Counted from the stretch's first letter, positions 27,842 through 36,734 are shown. The stretch: DNA of 64,000 bases from Algimonas arctica (GCF_014652695.1 NZ_BMZH01000002.1:62001-126000), one strand, 5' to 3'. The notes: generated from the sequence alone by a model not told the origin. Made by a program: numbers and translations.

Positions 27842-29315
27842 GTCCTGTTTGCCCGATGACCTTTGCATCGGCGACGCCGTTTCTTTGAGGCAGGCGCTTT
27901 TAAGTCTTGATAGAAGTGGTATGCGCATCCTCTTTGTTACCAATAGTAAGAAAAAATTGGTTGGGGTTCTGACAGATGGAGATGTGCGACGGGGCTTGAT
28001 TGCTGGCTTTACACTTGAGGAAAAGATTTCGAATGTGATGAACAAAAACTTCGTCTCGTATAACGATACGATGAAAGATAATGTTTTAAAGCAGTCATTG
28101 AGCGATCGTATTTCAGTAATTCCGTTAGTAAATGATGACGGCGAAGTAACACGTTTTGTTTTTAATTCTGATCCAACCTTCATTCCGGCAGCCCAGCCAT
28201 CTCTAAAAGGTAATGAGCTGGCCTATACCCTAGATTGCATTAAAAGCGGATGGATATCGTCACAGGGAGCCTATGTTGGCGCATTTGAGAAAGCGTTTGA
28301 GCAAAAGACCGGCACCTTAAACGCAGTTAGCGTCTCAAATGGTACAGTGGCACTTGTCTTAGCTTTGTCAGCACTTGGTGTCGGTCCGGGCGACGAAGTC
28401 ATTGTTCCGGATCTAACTTTTGCTGCGTCTCTAAACGCGGTGATTCATGTTGGCGCTACACCGGTAATAGTTGATATTGAGTTACCCAGTTTGTCGATGG
28501 ACCCTAAGGCAGTCGCGGCGGCAATAACAAATCAAACAAAAGCGATTATGCCCGTCCATCTTTACGGACAAATGTGCGAAATGGATGAGCTCGTCAGAAT
28601 TGCAAAGGAAAATGGGATCCTCATTGTTGAGGACGCGGCTGAAGCGCTAGGGTCTGAATATAAAGGTCGTCATGCGGGAACGATTGGCGATGCGGGTACC
28701 TTTTCTTTCTTTGCTAATAAATTGATCACGACCGGAGAGGGCGGAATGGTGGTATTCAAGGACCCGGAAGTTGCAAAGCGTGCTCGTATCCTACGAGATC
28801 ACGGAATGGACCCCGCAATGCGCTACTGGCATCTTGAGGTGGGGCACAATTTCCGTATGACCAATATTCAAGCCGCCATTGGACTTGCGCAACTTGAGCG
28901 CTTTGATGAGCTTTTGGGCGCGAAATTGGCTATAGCTAAGCACTACACTGAACGGCTATCTGATTTAAGTGATGATTTCCTGCTTCCGTCTGCGCGTCCA
29001 AGTACGCTTCATAGTTTCTGGAATTACGTCGTCTTGTTGCGTGACCCCGATTCACTTGTACGAGGGAGTCGATTGATCGATTTTATGAACTCAAATAGGA
29101 TTGAGGCGCGGAGATTGTTCTTTCCAATGCATATTATGCCTCCATACCAACACCTGAGTTTTTCTGGCTCTTACGACAACAGCATATCGGCTTCTAACCG
29201 CGGGTTTGCGCTGCCATGCTATATCGGGCTTAGTGAACAAGAAATCGACGATATTTGTAGTATACTCCGCAAAGGGGTTGATATGTTGGATGTTGAAAGG
29301 TGGGCTCGAGTTTAA
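27834..29315 (+). CDS. CBS-domain pair fused to a DegT/DnrJ-type aminotransferase
   Basis: A 493-residue protein from the ATG at 27834. Residues 1 to about 118 form a CBS pair (RILFVTNSKKKLVGVLTDGDVRRGLI; ISVIPLVNDDGEVTRFV). From about residue 130 comes a complete PLP aminotransferase: SVSNGTVALVLAL, VGPGDEVIVPDLTFAASLNAV, VHLYGQMCEMDEL, IVEDAAEALGSEYKG and the PLP lysine in FANKLITTGEGGMVV. The catalytic half resembles the LegC type, which aminates C4 of UDP-4-keto sugars in legionaminate synthesis. In Campylobacter PtmE the CBS pair is attached to a nucleotidyltransferase, so attachment to the aminotransferase is unusual. CBS pairs usually bind adenosyl or cytidyl nucleotides and may give feedback control. 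Confidence 0.88.
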   Translation: MSKSCLPDDLCIGDAVSLRQALLSLDRSGMRILFVTNSKKKLVGVLTDGDVRRGLIAGFTLEEKISNVMNKNFVSYNDTMKDNVLKQSLSDRISVIPLVNDDGEVTRFVFNSDPTFIPAAQPSLKGNELAYTLDCIKSGWISSQGAYVGAFEKAFEQKTGTLNAVSVSNGTVALVLALSALGVGPGDEVIVPDLTFAASLNAVIHVGATPVIVDIELPSLSMDPKAVAAAITNQTKAIMPVHLYGQMCEMDELVRIAKENGILIVEDAAEALGSEYKGRHAGTIGDAGTFSFFANKLITTGEGGMVVFKDPEVAKRARILRDHGMDPAMRYWHLEVGHNFRMTNIQAAIGLAQLERFDELLGAKLAIAKHYTERLSDLSDDFLLPSARPSTLHSFWNYVVLLRDPDSLVRGSRLIDFMNSNRIEARRLFFPMHIMPPYQHLSFSGSYDNSISASNRGFALPCYIGLSEQEIDDICSILRKGVDMLDVERWARV

Positions 29316-29317
29316 TC

Positions 29318-30040
29318 ATGACAGCGCGCTTGGCGACAATTTTAGCCCGAGCTGGTTCGAAGGGGCTCCGTGACAAAAACATCCGTCCGTTTCTGGGGGA
29401 GCCCTTGCTTGTGCGTTCGGTGAAGCAAGCTCTAAACTGCGGTGTTTTTGACGCTGTCGCCTTTAGCTCAGACAGTGAAGAATACCTTGAGATCGCACGA
29501 GCAGCAGGGGCCCATGTACTTGTTAGAAGACCAGTTGAGTTTGCGACCGATGCGATAACGAAGTTACCGGCCATTCGACAAGCTGCTAATCTAGCCGAGT
29601 CCGAGCTCGGTCAACGTTTCGATGTCATCACTGACTTAGCCGTGACATCCCCTATGCGCAGTGATCAAGATATATTAGGGGCTGTAAGCTTACTTGAAAA
29701 CCTTAATGCACGTTTGATCCTAAGTGCGTGTTTAGCAAAAGATAATCCCTACTTTAATTTAGTAGAACCGATAGAGGGGAGTCAGGGTTTTGCACTATCC
29801 AAAGTCATCGATAGGAAAATATCCGCTCGTCAGGCAGCGCCCGAGGTATTTGCTCTCAACGGTGCAGTTTATGTTTGGGCTCGAGAAGAGCTCCTAAAAA
29901 CCGATGATTCAGTTGTACGAGGTTATGCACGCATCTTTCAAATGAACCATGAACGTTCAATTGACATCGACACCGAATTGGATTTCAAAATCGCAGAGTT
30001 TCTGTGCATAAGCCGATTAAAAGGAAATATAAATGGTTGA
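29318..30040 (+). CDS. Acylneuraminate/nonulosonate cytidylyltransferase (CMP-sugar synthetase)
   Basis: A 240-residue protein from the ATG at 29318. The CTP-binding P-loop-like motif ARAGSKGLRDKNIRPF is at residues 7-22 and the family motif VRRPVEFATDAITKLPA follows. It contains DLAVTSPMRSDQDI and the metal-binding end HERSIDIDTELDFKIAE. The family (NeuA, LegF, PseF) activates nine-carbon acidic sugars to CMP-sugars. Which nonulosonate it accepts cannot be told. The stop overlaps the start of the synthase gene. Confidence 0.93.
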   Translation: MTARLATILARAGSKGLRDKNIRPFLGEPLLVRSVKQALNCGVFDAVAFSSDSEEYLEIARAAGAHVLVRRPVEFATDAITKLPAIRQAANLAESELGQRFDVITDLAVTSPMRSDQDILGAVSLLENLNARLILSACLAKDNPYFNLVEPIEGSQGFALSKVIDRKISARQAAPEVFALNGAVYVWAREELLKTDDSVVRGYARIFQMNHERSIDIDTELDFKIAEFLCISRLKGNING

Positions 30041-31100
30041 TAATAATCTTATCAATGCTGCCGTCCAGGCAAATCGCTGTTTCATTATCGCGGAAATAGG
30101 CGTAAACCACAATGGTGATATTGCCACAGCCAAAGCGATGATAGATGCTGCGGCTGAGACCGGTGTCGATGCTGTGAAGTTCCAAATATATCGAACCGAA
30201 GAGTTAGTAACACCGCATGCTAATAAGGCTGCGTATCAACTTGCGACGACCGGAGCGAAAGATGCTCAACAATGGTCGATGCTTAAGGCATTGGAGCTGA
30301 CTAACGAACAACACCGTACATTAAGAAACTATTGCAGTGAAATTGGTGTCCCATATATTTGTACTCCATATGATATTGCTAGCGCGCGTTTTCTCGCGGA
30401 AGAACTTGAAGTAGCGGCAATCAAAGTAGCCTCCTCTGATGCAACGAATATACCATTTTTGCGTAATCTTGATGATCTGGATTGCCCTGTAATTCTCAGC
30501 ACTGGCATGTGTTCAATTGACGAGGTGCGCGCTGCAGTGGCTGCGCTCGCAAAAACAAATGATAGAGGTGAACTTTACGTCTTGCAGTGTACTTCAAATT
30601 ATCCGGCCCCGGCTGAGGAAGCTAACCTTCGAGTGATGAGCAGAATGTTCATAGAGTTCGGGTGTCCAGTCGGCTTCTCAGACCACACGGTTGGGTCTGA
30701 GGTCGCGATACTTGCGGTCGCGCATGGGGCCCAGATTATAGAGAAACACTTTACGCTTGATCGCTCAATGATAGGGCCGGACCACTTAGCATCCTCGGAG
30801 CCCTCTGAATTCGCAGACCTTGTCGCAAGTTTAAGACGTGTAGAACTAATTCTCGGCTCGCCGGACAAAACAGTCACTGATGCAGAGCGCGAAAATAAGT
30901 CCTTGATGCAAAAAGGTGTCTATTTCAGACACGCTAAAACTGCTGGTGAAATTATCGCTATAGAAGACGTCGCATTCAAACGCCCGGCTGCCACGCTTTC
31001 CCCTGCTGACGCCGATAAAATAGTGGGAAAAGCTCTGGCGTATGATGTTGCAAAGAACCAAGCTGTAGAATGGATGTGTTTCACAACTGTGAAACAATGA
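30033..31100 (+). CDS. neuB: NeuB-family nonulosonate synthase
   Basis: A 355-residue protein: an N-terminal TIM barrel (FIIAEIGVNHNGDIATAKAMI, VDAVKFQIYRTEELV, PYICTPYDIASARFL, AIKVASSDATNIPFL, VILSTGMCSIDEV, LQCTSNYPAPAEEANLRVM, VGFSDHTVGSEVAILA, IIEKHFTLDRSMIGPDHLAS) followed by a C-terminal SAF/antifreeze-like domain (GVYFRHAKTAGEIIAIEDVAFKRP). It condenses phosphoenolpyruvate with an N-acylated 6-carbon sugar to give a nine-carbon 2-keto acid. Neuraminate, legionaminate or a relative are all possible. Coupled to genes on both sides by overlaps. Confidence 0.94.
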   Translation: MVDNNLINAAVQANRCFIIAEIGVNHNGDIATAKAMIDAAAETGVDAVKFQIYRTEELVTPHANKAAYQLATTGAKDAQQWSMLKALELTNEQHRTLRNYCSEIGVPYICTPYDIASARFLAEELEVAAIKVASSDATNIPFLRNLDDLDCPVILSTGMCSIDEVRAAVAALAKTNDRGELYVLQCTSNYPAPAEEANLRVMSRMFIEFGCPVGFSDHTVGSEVAILAVAHGAQIIEKHFTLDRSMIGPDHLASSEPSEFADLVASLRRVELILGSPDKTVTDAERENKSLMQKGVYFRHAKTAGEIIAIEDVAFKRPAATLSPADADKIVGKALAYDVAKNQAVEWMCFTTVKQ

Positions 31101-31762
31101 AATCAGGTTCCTTAGCAAACGTCGAAAAAGCTATCGTTCTGGGGACGGGCGGTCATGCTCGAGCCTTGATAGCCACAGCGAACCTCATAGGCAGATATGA
31201 ACTTATGGGAATTCTTGACAGAACTGGTCCAACACCAGGCGAAACTATCATGGGTTTACCCGTTATAGGGCTATGGAACGACCTATGGCAGCTTCGAGGA
31301 ATGGGCATAACGTCAGCGTATCTAGCCTTAGGAAATAACGCCACGCGTCGCGAAATGTTTCAGCGATGTGAGGAAAGCGGCCTCAAGTTGCCAGCGCTCG
31401 TTCATCCCAGCGCCTTCGTTGACCCCACCGCTCATATTGGGGACGGAGCCTTAGTGTGCGGCGGAGCTTTCATTGGCCCGGAAGTCGAAATTGGAAAAGG
31501 TGTAATAGTCAATACGGGTAGCAGTGTTGACCACGAGAGCATAATTGAAGACTTTGTCACCGTTTCTCCCGGCGTTGTAATTGCTGGTCGGGTCGTAATT
31601 GGGCAAAATGCATTTTTAGGCATTGGCGCTTGCATCAGCGACAATGTTTCAATTGGCTCGGGAGCTCGCGTGGGGGCCGGAGCAATCGCTTTAAAGGATA
31701 TTCCGGAAAATGTTCTAGTTGTTGGCGTTCCTGCATGCATTAAATCAACCGACTTAAGCTGA
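31097..31762 (+). CDS. NeuD-type nonulosonate acetyltransferase
   Basis: A 221-residue protein from the ATG at 31097 (ATGA overlap with neuB). The N-terminal sugar-binding part has AIVLGTGGHARALI, and from about residue 90 a left-handed beta helix of hexapeptide repeats begins, with the catalytic histidine in SVDHESIIEDFVTVSPGV, ending in VVGVPACI. NeuD/PglD/LegH relatives acetylate the sugar hydroxyl or the C4/C7 amino group before or after condensation. It may act on the product of the adjacent aminotransferase. Confidence 0.9.
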   Translation: MKSGSLANVEKAIVLGTGGHARALIATANLIGRYELMGILDRTGPTPGETIMGLPVIGLWNDLWQLRGMGITSAYLALGNNATRREMFQRCEESGLKLPALVHPSAFVDPTAHIGDGALVCGGAFIGPEVEIGKGVIVNTGSSVDHESIIEDFVTVSPGVVIAGRVVIGQNAFLGIGACISDNVSIGSGARVGAGAIALKDIPENVLVVGVPACIKSTDLS

Positions 31763-31775
31763 TTTAAAAAAACTA

Positions 31776-33071
31776 ATGTCACTGTTTAATAAACTAGTTC
31801 AGGGGGCGTTGAAGCAAAAGACTGCGGCTGTATACCTGATTGGTAATATCCTTGCCGCCGCAGTCCCTCTCATCCTATTGCCCGTTCTAACGCGAATTCT
31901 CGACACAAAGGAATATGGTAAGATCGCCGTATTTCAAGCCGTGGTCACGTTATCCTTAGCGATAGTTGGTCTAGCCACCGGGGGCGCTATTAAACGTCAT
32001 TTCTTCACAACACAGGACAAGAATCCAGAGATGGATTACGCGCAATACGTAGCGGCTGCGTTGACCATTCTTGCGATTACTTTTGCCTTTATGCTCGCGC
32101 TTGTTATCGTCCTTGGGCCAAGTGGCGAGCCTTATATTGGTTTGGAAACGCCGGTTATCGCACTGGGTGTCGTGGCCGCGTCCACCGGCTTTATAGTGAA
32201 CATCAGATTAGCAGACTATCAAATCCGCGGTCAACCACTGCCGTTTGCCGTATTTCAAGTTGGACAATCTCTTACAAACCTACTTATTTCGATCGCAATA
32301 GTCTTCTTTATCTTCCAGACCGCAAAAGGTCGAATTTTGGGGATAGTTATCTCGTCGGGCTTAGTTGCTTGTATAGCGATGTTTTCACTACTTCGTGATA
32401 AGCGGATACACTTTCCTCCAAAAGTTGGAATGATACGCGATGCGGCAATGTTTGGGGCCCCCTTAATACCACATACGATAGGGCAATTTTTACTAGGCTC
32501 TTTTGACCGATTCGTTCTTCAAACTTACGAAGGGTTAGAGGCTGTGGGGCTATACGCCGCAGCAATACAGCTGACCTTTATAATCCGAGTGATCAATGAT
32601 GCTATCAATAAGACTTTCCAGCCTTGGCTTTTTGATAAGCTTTCAGGTACAAACGTAGAAAATGCGGAAATTGTTGGTATTTATTATCAGTTGATCGCTA
32701 TGACATTTATTATCGCGGTCATTTTTGGACTTACTTCAGGATGGATAATTGCATTGCTTCTTGGACCTCAGTTTGCTCAGGCGGGAAGCATCCTGCCAAT
32801 TCTAGCCCTCGGGATGGCTTTTCACGGGGTGTACCTTTTCCTCGTGAACATTTTAATGTACGAACGGAGAACCGGAGCGTTAGCTTTATCGACGATTTTT
32901 CTTGGACTTTTGCAGGTCATTTTGCTTTTCGTATTAGTTCCGGCATTTGGTATTATGGGAGCAGCCATAGCCTTCACGGTCGCTTCGGCCTTTCGCGCCG
33001 GCGGAATTCTCACGCTTTGTCATATTGTTTATCCGATGCCTTGGTTTAATCCAAAATTTAGGCGAAATTAG
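31776..33071 (+). CDS. wzx: Wzx-type lipid-linked oligosaccharide flippase
   Basis: A 431-residue membrane protein with about twelve hydrophobic segments, of the polysaccharide-biosynthesis (MOP) superfamily. The start AAVYLIGNILAAAVPLILLPVLTRIL with a proline-rich first helix and a following DTKEYGKIAVFQAVV is typical of Wzx. It would move the undecaprenyl-linked repeat unit across the inner membrane. It sits among sugar-activation genes and directly before a putative transferase and Wzy. Confidence 0.9.
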   Translation: MSLFNKLVQGALKQKTAAVYLIGNILAAAVPLILLPVLTRILDTKEYGKIAVFQAVVTLSLAIVGLATGGAIKRHFFTTQDKNPEMDYAQYVAAALTILAITFAFMLALVIVLGPSGEPYIGLETPVIALGVVAASTGFIVNIRLADYQIRGQPLPFAVFQVGQSLTNLLISIAIVFFIFQTAKGRILGIVISSGLVACIAMFSLLRDKRIHFPPKVGMIRDAAMFGAPLIPHTIGQFLLGSFDRFVLQTYEGLEAVGLYAAAIQLTFIIRVINDAINKTFQPWLFDKLSGTNVENAEIVGIYYQLIAMTFIIAVIFGLTSGWIIALLLGPQFAQAGSILPILALGMAFHGVYLFLVNILMYERRTGALALSTIFLGLLQVILLFVLVPAFGIMGAAIAFTVASAFRAGGILTLCHIVYPMPWFNPKFRRN

Positions 33072-33072
33072 A

Positions 33073-33843
33073 ATGATGAAAGAAGCTCTAAGCCTTGGTT
33101 CTAGATCGCCATCAGTCCTCTATCAGTCATTTCGACTGCGAAAGCTTAAACGTTTTGGCATTAAATCTTTCGTGCCTCCTTTCTGTTCTGGACAAAAAGT
33201 CCTGATCGTTGGGGCGGGGCCCTCAGCCACCCGTGAACGTATCGACGAAATTCGCGAAAATGAAGATATTGTGGTCAGCTTAAATTCAGCCTGGAAAAAT
33301 ATCCCCGATGCTGATGTGCAGTCGACAGAATTTAATTATCATGACAGGAACACGTATTACACACAAATTAACTCGCTTTTGGCTAGGCCCAAAAAACCTC
33401 TAGTTTTCAAGCCTCACTCTCTTCTACGCCTAGAGGACGCTGCGGTACTTAAGGTAGCGTCCTTATCTGAGCCACTTGGTAGCAATAATGCAGTTTCTTA
33501 TGTGCACCATTTCAATATTCCGGGAAACAAATTACTCAAGCTACAGCGCCATTTAGTTAATAGAGACCGAACAGCAATCCAATGGAAAGGTAGCTTGAGC
33601 CTTTGGATAGACATTTGCTGGTTGAATGGAGTTCATGAAGTCAGCCTAATCGGAACAGACCTTGGATCTGAGAATATGAAAGGAGATTTTGTTCCTCATC
33701 CCACAAATTCAAAAAATGCCGCCACACCGTCGCTGGTAACTATGATTGAGCAGCTTAGACGTACTGGTTACCTTGAAGGCATGAAGTTTACTCACCATCA
33801 TTACAATGATGAGCTTCGCAAGGTGCTGTCAAATGAGTATTGA
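33073..33843 (+). CDS. Putative glycosyltransferase, GT42/DUF115-like; candidate CMP-nonulosonate transferase
   Basis: A 256-residue protein from the ATG at 33073, just after the wzx stop. It has an N-terminal Rossmann motif KVLIVGAGPSATRERIDEI and the mid-protein pattern GSLSLWIDICWLNGVHEVSLIGTDLGS. That pair (GxGPS; then a helix followed by G-V-x-E-x-x-L-x-G-x-D) is shared by GT42 sialyltransferases such as Cst-II and by DUF115/MptE-like proteins. No exact family can be named by eye. With a CMP-sugar synthetase just upstream, a transferase for that sugar is the simplest reading, but it is inference. It overlaps the wzy start. Confidence 0.6.
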   Translation: MMKEALSLGSRSPSVLYQSFRLRKLKRFGIKSFVPPFCSGQKVLIVGAGPSATRERIDEIRENEDIVVSLNSAWKNIPDADVQSTEFNYHDRNTYYTQINSLLARPKKPLVFKPHSLLRLEDAAVLKVASLSEPLGSNNAVSYVHHFNIPGNKLLKLQRHLVNRDRTAIQWKGSLSLWIDICWLNGVHEVSLIGTDLGSENMKGDFVPHPTNSKNAATPSLVTMIEQLRRTGYLEGMKFTHHHYNDELRKVLSNEY

Positions 33844-35104
33844 CCTAATTTTATACGTCTATTTGACCTTAACCATAGTAAGTTTGTTTGTCTTTTGGAA
33901 ATCTCCACTTATTCTGTTTTCTGCATACTATGGCATAGGCGCGACGCTACGCTCTGACTCAGAATCTATCACAATAAATATTGCCTGGTTCATAGCACTT
34001 TTATTCGTTGGTTGGATTTTCCATCGCAATTCCATAAGAATAGATCGTTTTTTCATTTACAGCAAAAAAACTTCTTTTTTGAGAAAGTTTCTATTCTTCG
34101 TTCCTTTCTTGGCGGCACTCACTCTATGGGCGCAGCAAGTCGGATTATCAGACTTAGTTAGCATGAAACGTACAGATGATGCTGGAGGCTTAACTAATTT
34201 TGCCTCCGCTATAATTAACATCTACTTTGGTTTTGCGATTGCAGGTTTGATGTTTTATCGGAAGGAGACGCCTATCTGGATATTAAGACTAGCGGGATTA
34301 ATATTTATACTTGTTGTTTTCAAATCGTATCTAGGAAGTAGCCGTGGAGCTGTAATCTGGCCGATAGCCTTGATCGTGTTCGCGCGTTTCTCGATGATCC
34401 AACGGTCTTACCAACTCCCTAAATTTGTTATTGGCGCAGCGACATTGCTCGGGTTAGGGATTTTTTACCTTGCCACTGTAACGTCGGAGCGCGCAAATGT
34501 CGGTCGGGTGGAGGGACTAGTTAGACTTTCTGATCAGGTTTCAGGGGCCCTTGGAAACGGATACTCCCCTCTCAAAGATCAAATGGTGATTGAGTATGTA
34601 GATTTGACAAGTCCATTTTTGCCGCCTTCGATGCTATTGTCACCAATTTACGGATTCATCCCTCGTTCTATTTGGGTTGAAAAACCCGACGTTGGATCGG
34701 GTCGGATAGTTGGAGCACTAATTTTTAACACAGGAGGAGGTGAAACAGATAAAGGGGCGGGTATTCCAATATCAACTCCTGCACAATTTTATGCGATTAT
34801 CGGAGCGGGAGGGTATGCACTGGGCCTGCTATCAACCGCATTATTTTTAGTCATTGTTGGCTTATTAGCGCGGAAATACCCGGCAATTATTATATCAGTA
34901 GCTTTCGTGGCGCCAAATTTCATGGGGAGTGATATTGGACGTCTAGGAATGCAATTCCTGATAATTACTGCCGCATTGTTATTTTCCCAGTTTGTTCTCA
35001 AAATCCGCTTTCTTCACATTAGAAACATGATACCACCGAGGTCGTCTCGCATAGGCTCAAACAGTCTATCATATAAACGAAACTCAAATTGGAATAGACG
35101 TTAG
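33833..35104 (+). CDS. wzy: Wzy-type polysaccharide polymerase
   Basis: A 423-residue protein from the ATG at 33833, with about ten to twelve hydrophobic segments and a large polar loop between about residues 215 and 310 (ATVTSERANVGRVEGLVRL...FIPRSIWVEKPDVGSGRIV). The combination of no sequence hallmark, a large periplasmic loop with many Arg/Asp/Ser, and a position after wzx is characteristic of Wzy. It would join flipped repeat units in the periplasm. The codons are markedly AT-rich. Confidence 0.75.
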   Translation: MSIDLILYVYLTLTIVSLFVFWKSPLILFSAYYGIGATLRSDSESITINIAWFIALLFVGWIFHRNSIRIDRFFIYSKKTSFLRKFLFFVPFLAALTLWAQQVGLSDLVSMKRTDDAGGLTNFASAIINIYFGFAIAGLMFYRKETPIWILRLAGLIFILVVFKSYLGSSRGAVIWPIALIVFARFSMIQRSYQLPKFVIGAATLLGLGIFYLATVTSERANVGRVEGLVRLSDQVSGALGNGYSPLKDQMVIEYVDLTSPFLPPSMLLSPIYGFIPRSIWVEKPDVGSGRIVGALIFNTGGGETDKGAGIPISTPAQFYAIIGAGGYALGLLSTALFLVIVGLLARKYPAIIISVAFVAPNFMGSDIGRLGMQFLIITAALLFSQFVLKIRFLHIRNMIPPRSSRIGSNSLSYKRNSNWNRR

Positions 35105-35108
35105 ACCT

Positions 35109-35987
35109 GTGATCAAAACTTCATCAAATCCTAGCTGGCTATTCTCTTATGGAATGCCCAAGTCTGGAACCACGACCCTGAGCAGCATCCTCGGTTTAAG
35201 CCCTGATATTTCGGTGCATTTCGCTAAAGAGCCAAACGATTTTATTGATCGGCTTCCGTCTGAACTTCCAAATTTTTCCGGTTATCAGATTAAAAAAACT
35301 ACTAAGTATCTGGCAGATTTTTCAACTCAATACGGCACTGAACTGAATAGAAATTATTTTTTGGAGAATCTAGAGGCCGTAGGCTTACTTTGTTCTAGTC
35401 GGTTTATTTTTTCCCTCCGAGAACCTAGGGCGTTATCTAAAAGCTATTTTGGCCATTTGACAAGACAATCAGGCCTCGATCCTAAGAAAGATGCATCGAT
35501 CATTAGCAACCGCATCAACAGTGCGATTGACTACCGCAGCTCCATTAACCTGTTAACTGCTATCGTTAAGCCAAGCCAGATCTTTGTTGTTAATTTCAAT
35601 GATTTGATGGAGCTCGATTCACAGCAGCGCCTAGCCAATCAGTTGTGTGTTTGGCTAGGAGTACCCCCAATTAAGGTTATGGAGGTCGTGCGACGGAACA
35701 CTGCTAAGACTGCCCGGCGTTATTCTGCCCCAATAGACAAGTTGATTTCATCCATGCGCCGTATAAATTTGGTGCGTAGCTTGCCACCAAATGTTAGATC
35801 GAGCATAAGCTACTTGCTGTCTCATAAGATTAACGAAGAAACCATTCGCTTCGATGTTGAAGAATGGGTAAATATTATTCGCCTTAAAGATTCTGAGTCC
35901 TTTTTTAATAATCTGGTCAGTGGCCCACTTGATAATTCTCCGTCTGATGTTTTATCGGACTGTCTACCTCAAAGTGACGCGTGCTAA
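35109..35987 (+). CDS. PAPS-dependent carbohydrate sulfotransferase
   Basis: A 292-residue protein starting at GTG 35109, four bases after the wzy stop. The PAPS 5'-phosphosulfate loop GMPKSGTTTLSSIL is at residues 15-28 and the 3'-phosphate loop RFIFSLREPRALSKSYFGHL near residue 98 (Arg and Ser). It transfers sulfate from PAPS to a sugar hydroxyl. The exact acceptor is unknown. No PAPS-synthesis gene (cysD/N/C) is in the window. Confidence 0.88.
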   Translation: MIKTSSNPSWLFSYGMPKSGTTTLSSILGLSPDISVHFAKEPNDFIDRLPSELPNFSGYQIKKTTKYLADFSTQYGTELNRNYFLENLEAVGLLCSSRFIFSLREPRALSKSYFGHLTRQSGLDPKKDASIISNRINSAIDYRSSINLLTAIVKPSQIFVVNFNDLMELDSQQRLANQLCVWLGVPPIKVMEVVRRNTAKTARRYSAPIDKLISSMRRINLVRSLPPNVRSSISYLLSHKINEETIRFDVEEWVNIIRLKDSESFFNNLVSGPLDNSPSDVLSDCLPQSDAC

Positions 35988-35989
35988 TA

Positions 35990-36709
35990 ATGCCTAAGAT
36001 AATTAAACTTCGAAACAGTATTTCATCGGTTGCCTTGCGTACCTATTTTCGAACAGAGCGACGACGAAAACAGAATTTTGTTATTACTGGATTTCCGAAA
36101 AGCGGAACGACTTGGGTAAGTCAACTTATGGCAGCTAGTTGCGGATATGAGTATACCCGAAATAGAATTGAGATCCGTTTAACCAATACCTTATTACATA
36201 CTCACAGTACAAGCTTTGAGGGTAATGCAAACCTACTTTATGTAGTCCGCGACCCTCGTGAAACACTTTGTTCCGCAGCTCGAGCGCTCAGTCCGACGAC
36301 GTCGAGAATTGTTTATGATGAGAAAGGTATGATTCACCCTTCCTTCGCCGACTATGTTATTAAGCATATGCCCGGCGCTACATGCTCTATGAAGTCTCAC
36401 CTAAACGCGTGTCTTGACAGTCGCTGGACAGTGGTGCGTTTCGAAGATGTCAAACGCGACCCTCTCTCCACACTCACTCACGTCGTCAAACAGACCGGCC
36501 ATTCTGTATCGCAAGAAGTAATTAGAAGTTCCATTGAAGAACTAGATTTCAATCGGCTAAAGAAAGCTTCAACTGATGATCGTTTTCTAGCTAAAAGTAG
36601 CATAGATACTTGGCGAACATTGTTAAGTGCAGAGGTTATACAGATGTTAAATCACGCCCTGGGTGATGCGCCCCGACAATTCGGTTATTTTCTTGAAGAT
36701 CAGTCCTGA
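35990..36709 (+). CDS. Second PAPS-dependent sulfotransferase
   Basis: A 239-residue protein from the ATG at 35990, two bases after the previous stop; a GTG at 35981 is an alternative. It has the classical Sulfotransfer_1 motif VITGFPKSGTTWVSQLM and the 3'-phosphate loop YVVRDPRETLCSAARAL, closer to aryl/carbohydrate sulfotransferases than the gene before it. The C-terminal WTVVRFEDVKRDPLSTL is family-typical. Two different sulfotransferases in tandem suggest sulfation at two positions of the repeat unit. Confidence 0.88.
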   Translation: MPKIIKLRNSISSVALRTYFRTERRRKQNFVITGFPKSGTTWVSQLMAASCGYEYTRNRIEIRLTNTLLHTHSTSFEGNANLLYVVRDPRETLCSAARALSPTTSRIVYDEKGMIHPSFADYVIKHMPGATCSMKSHLNACLDSRWTVVRFEDVKRDPLSTLTHVVKQTGHSVSQEVIRSSIEELDFNRLKKASTDDRFLAKSSIDTWRTLLSAEVIQMLNHALGDAPRQFGYFLEDQS

Positions 36710-36734
36710 TGTCCAAGCGTTTGGGAGGTGAGCG

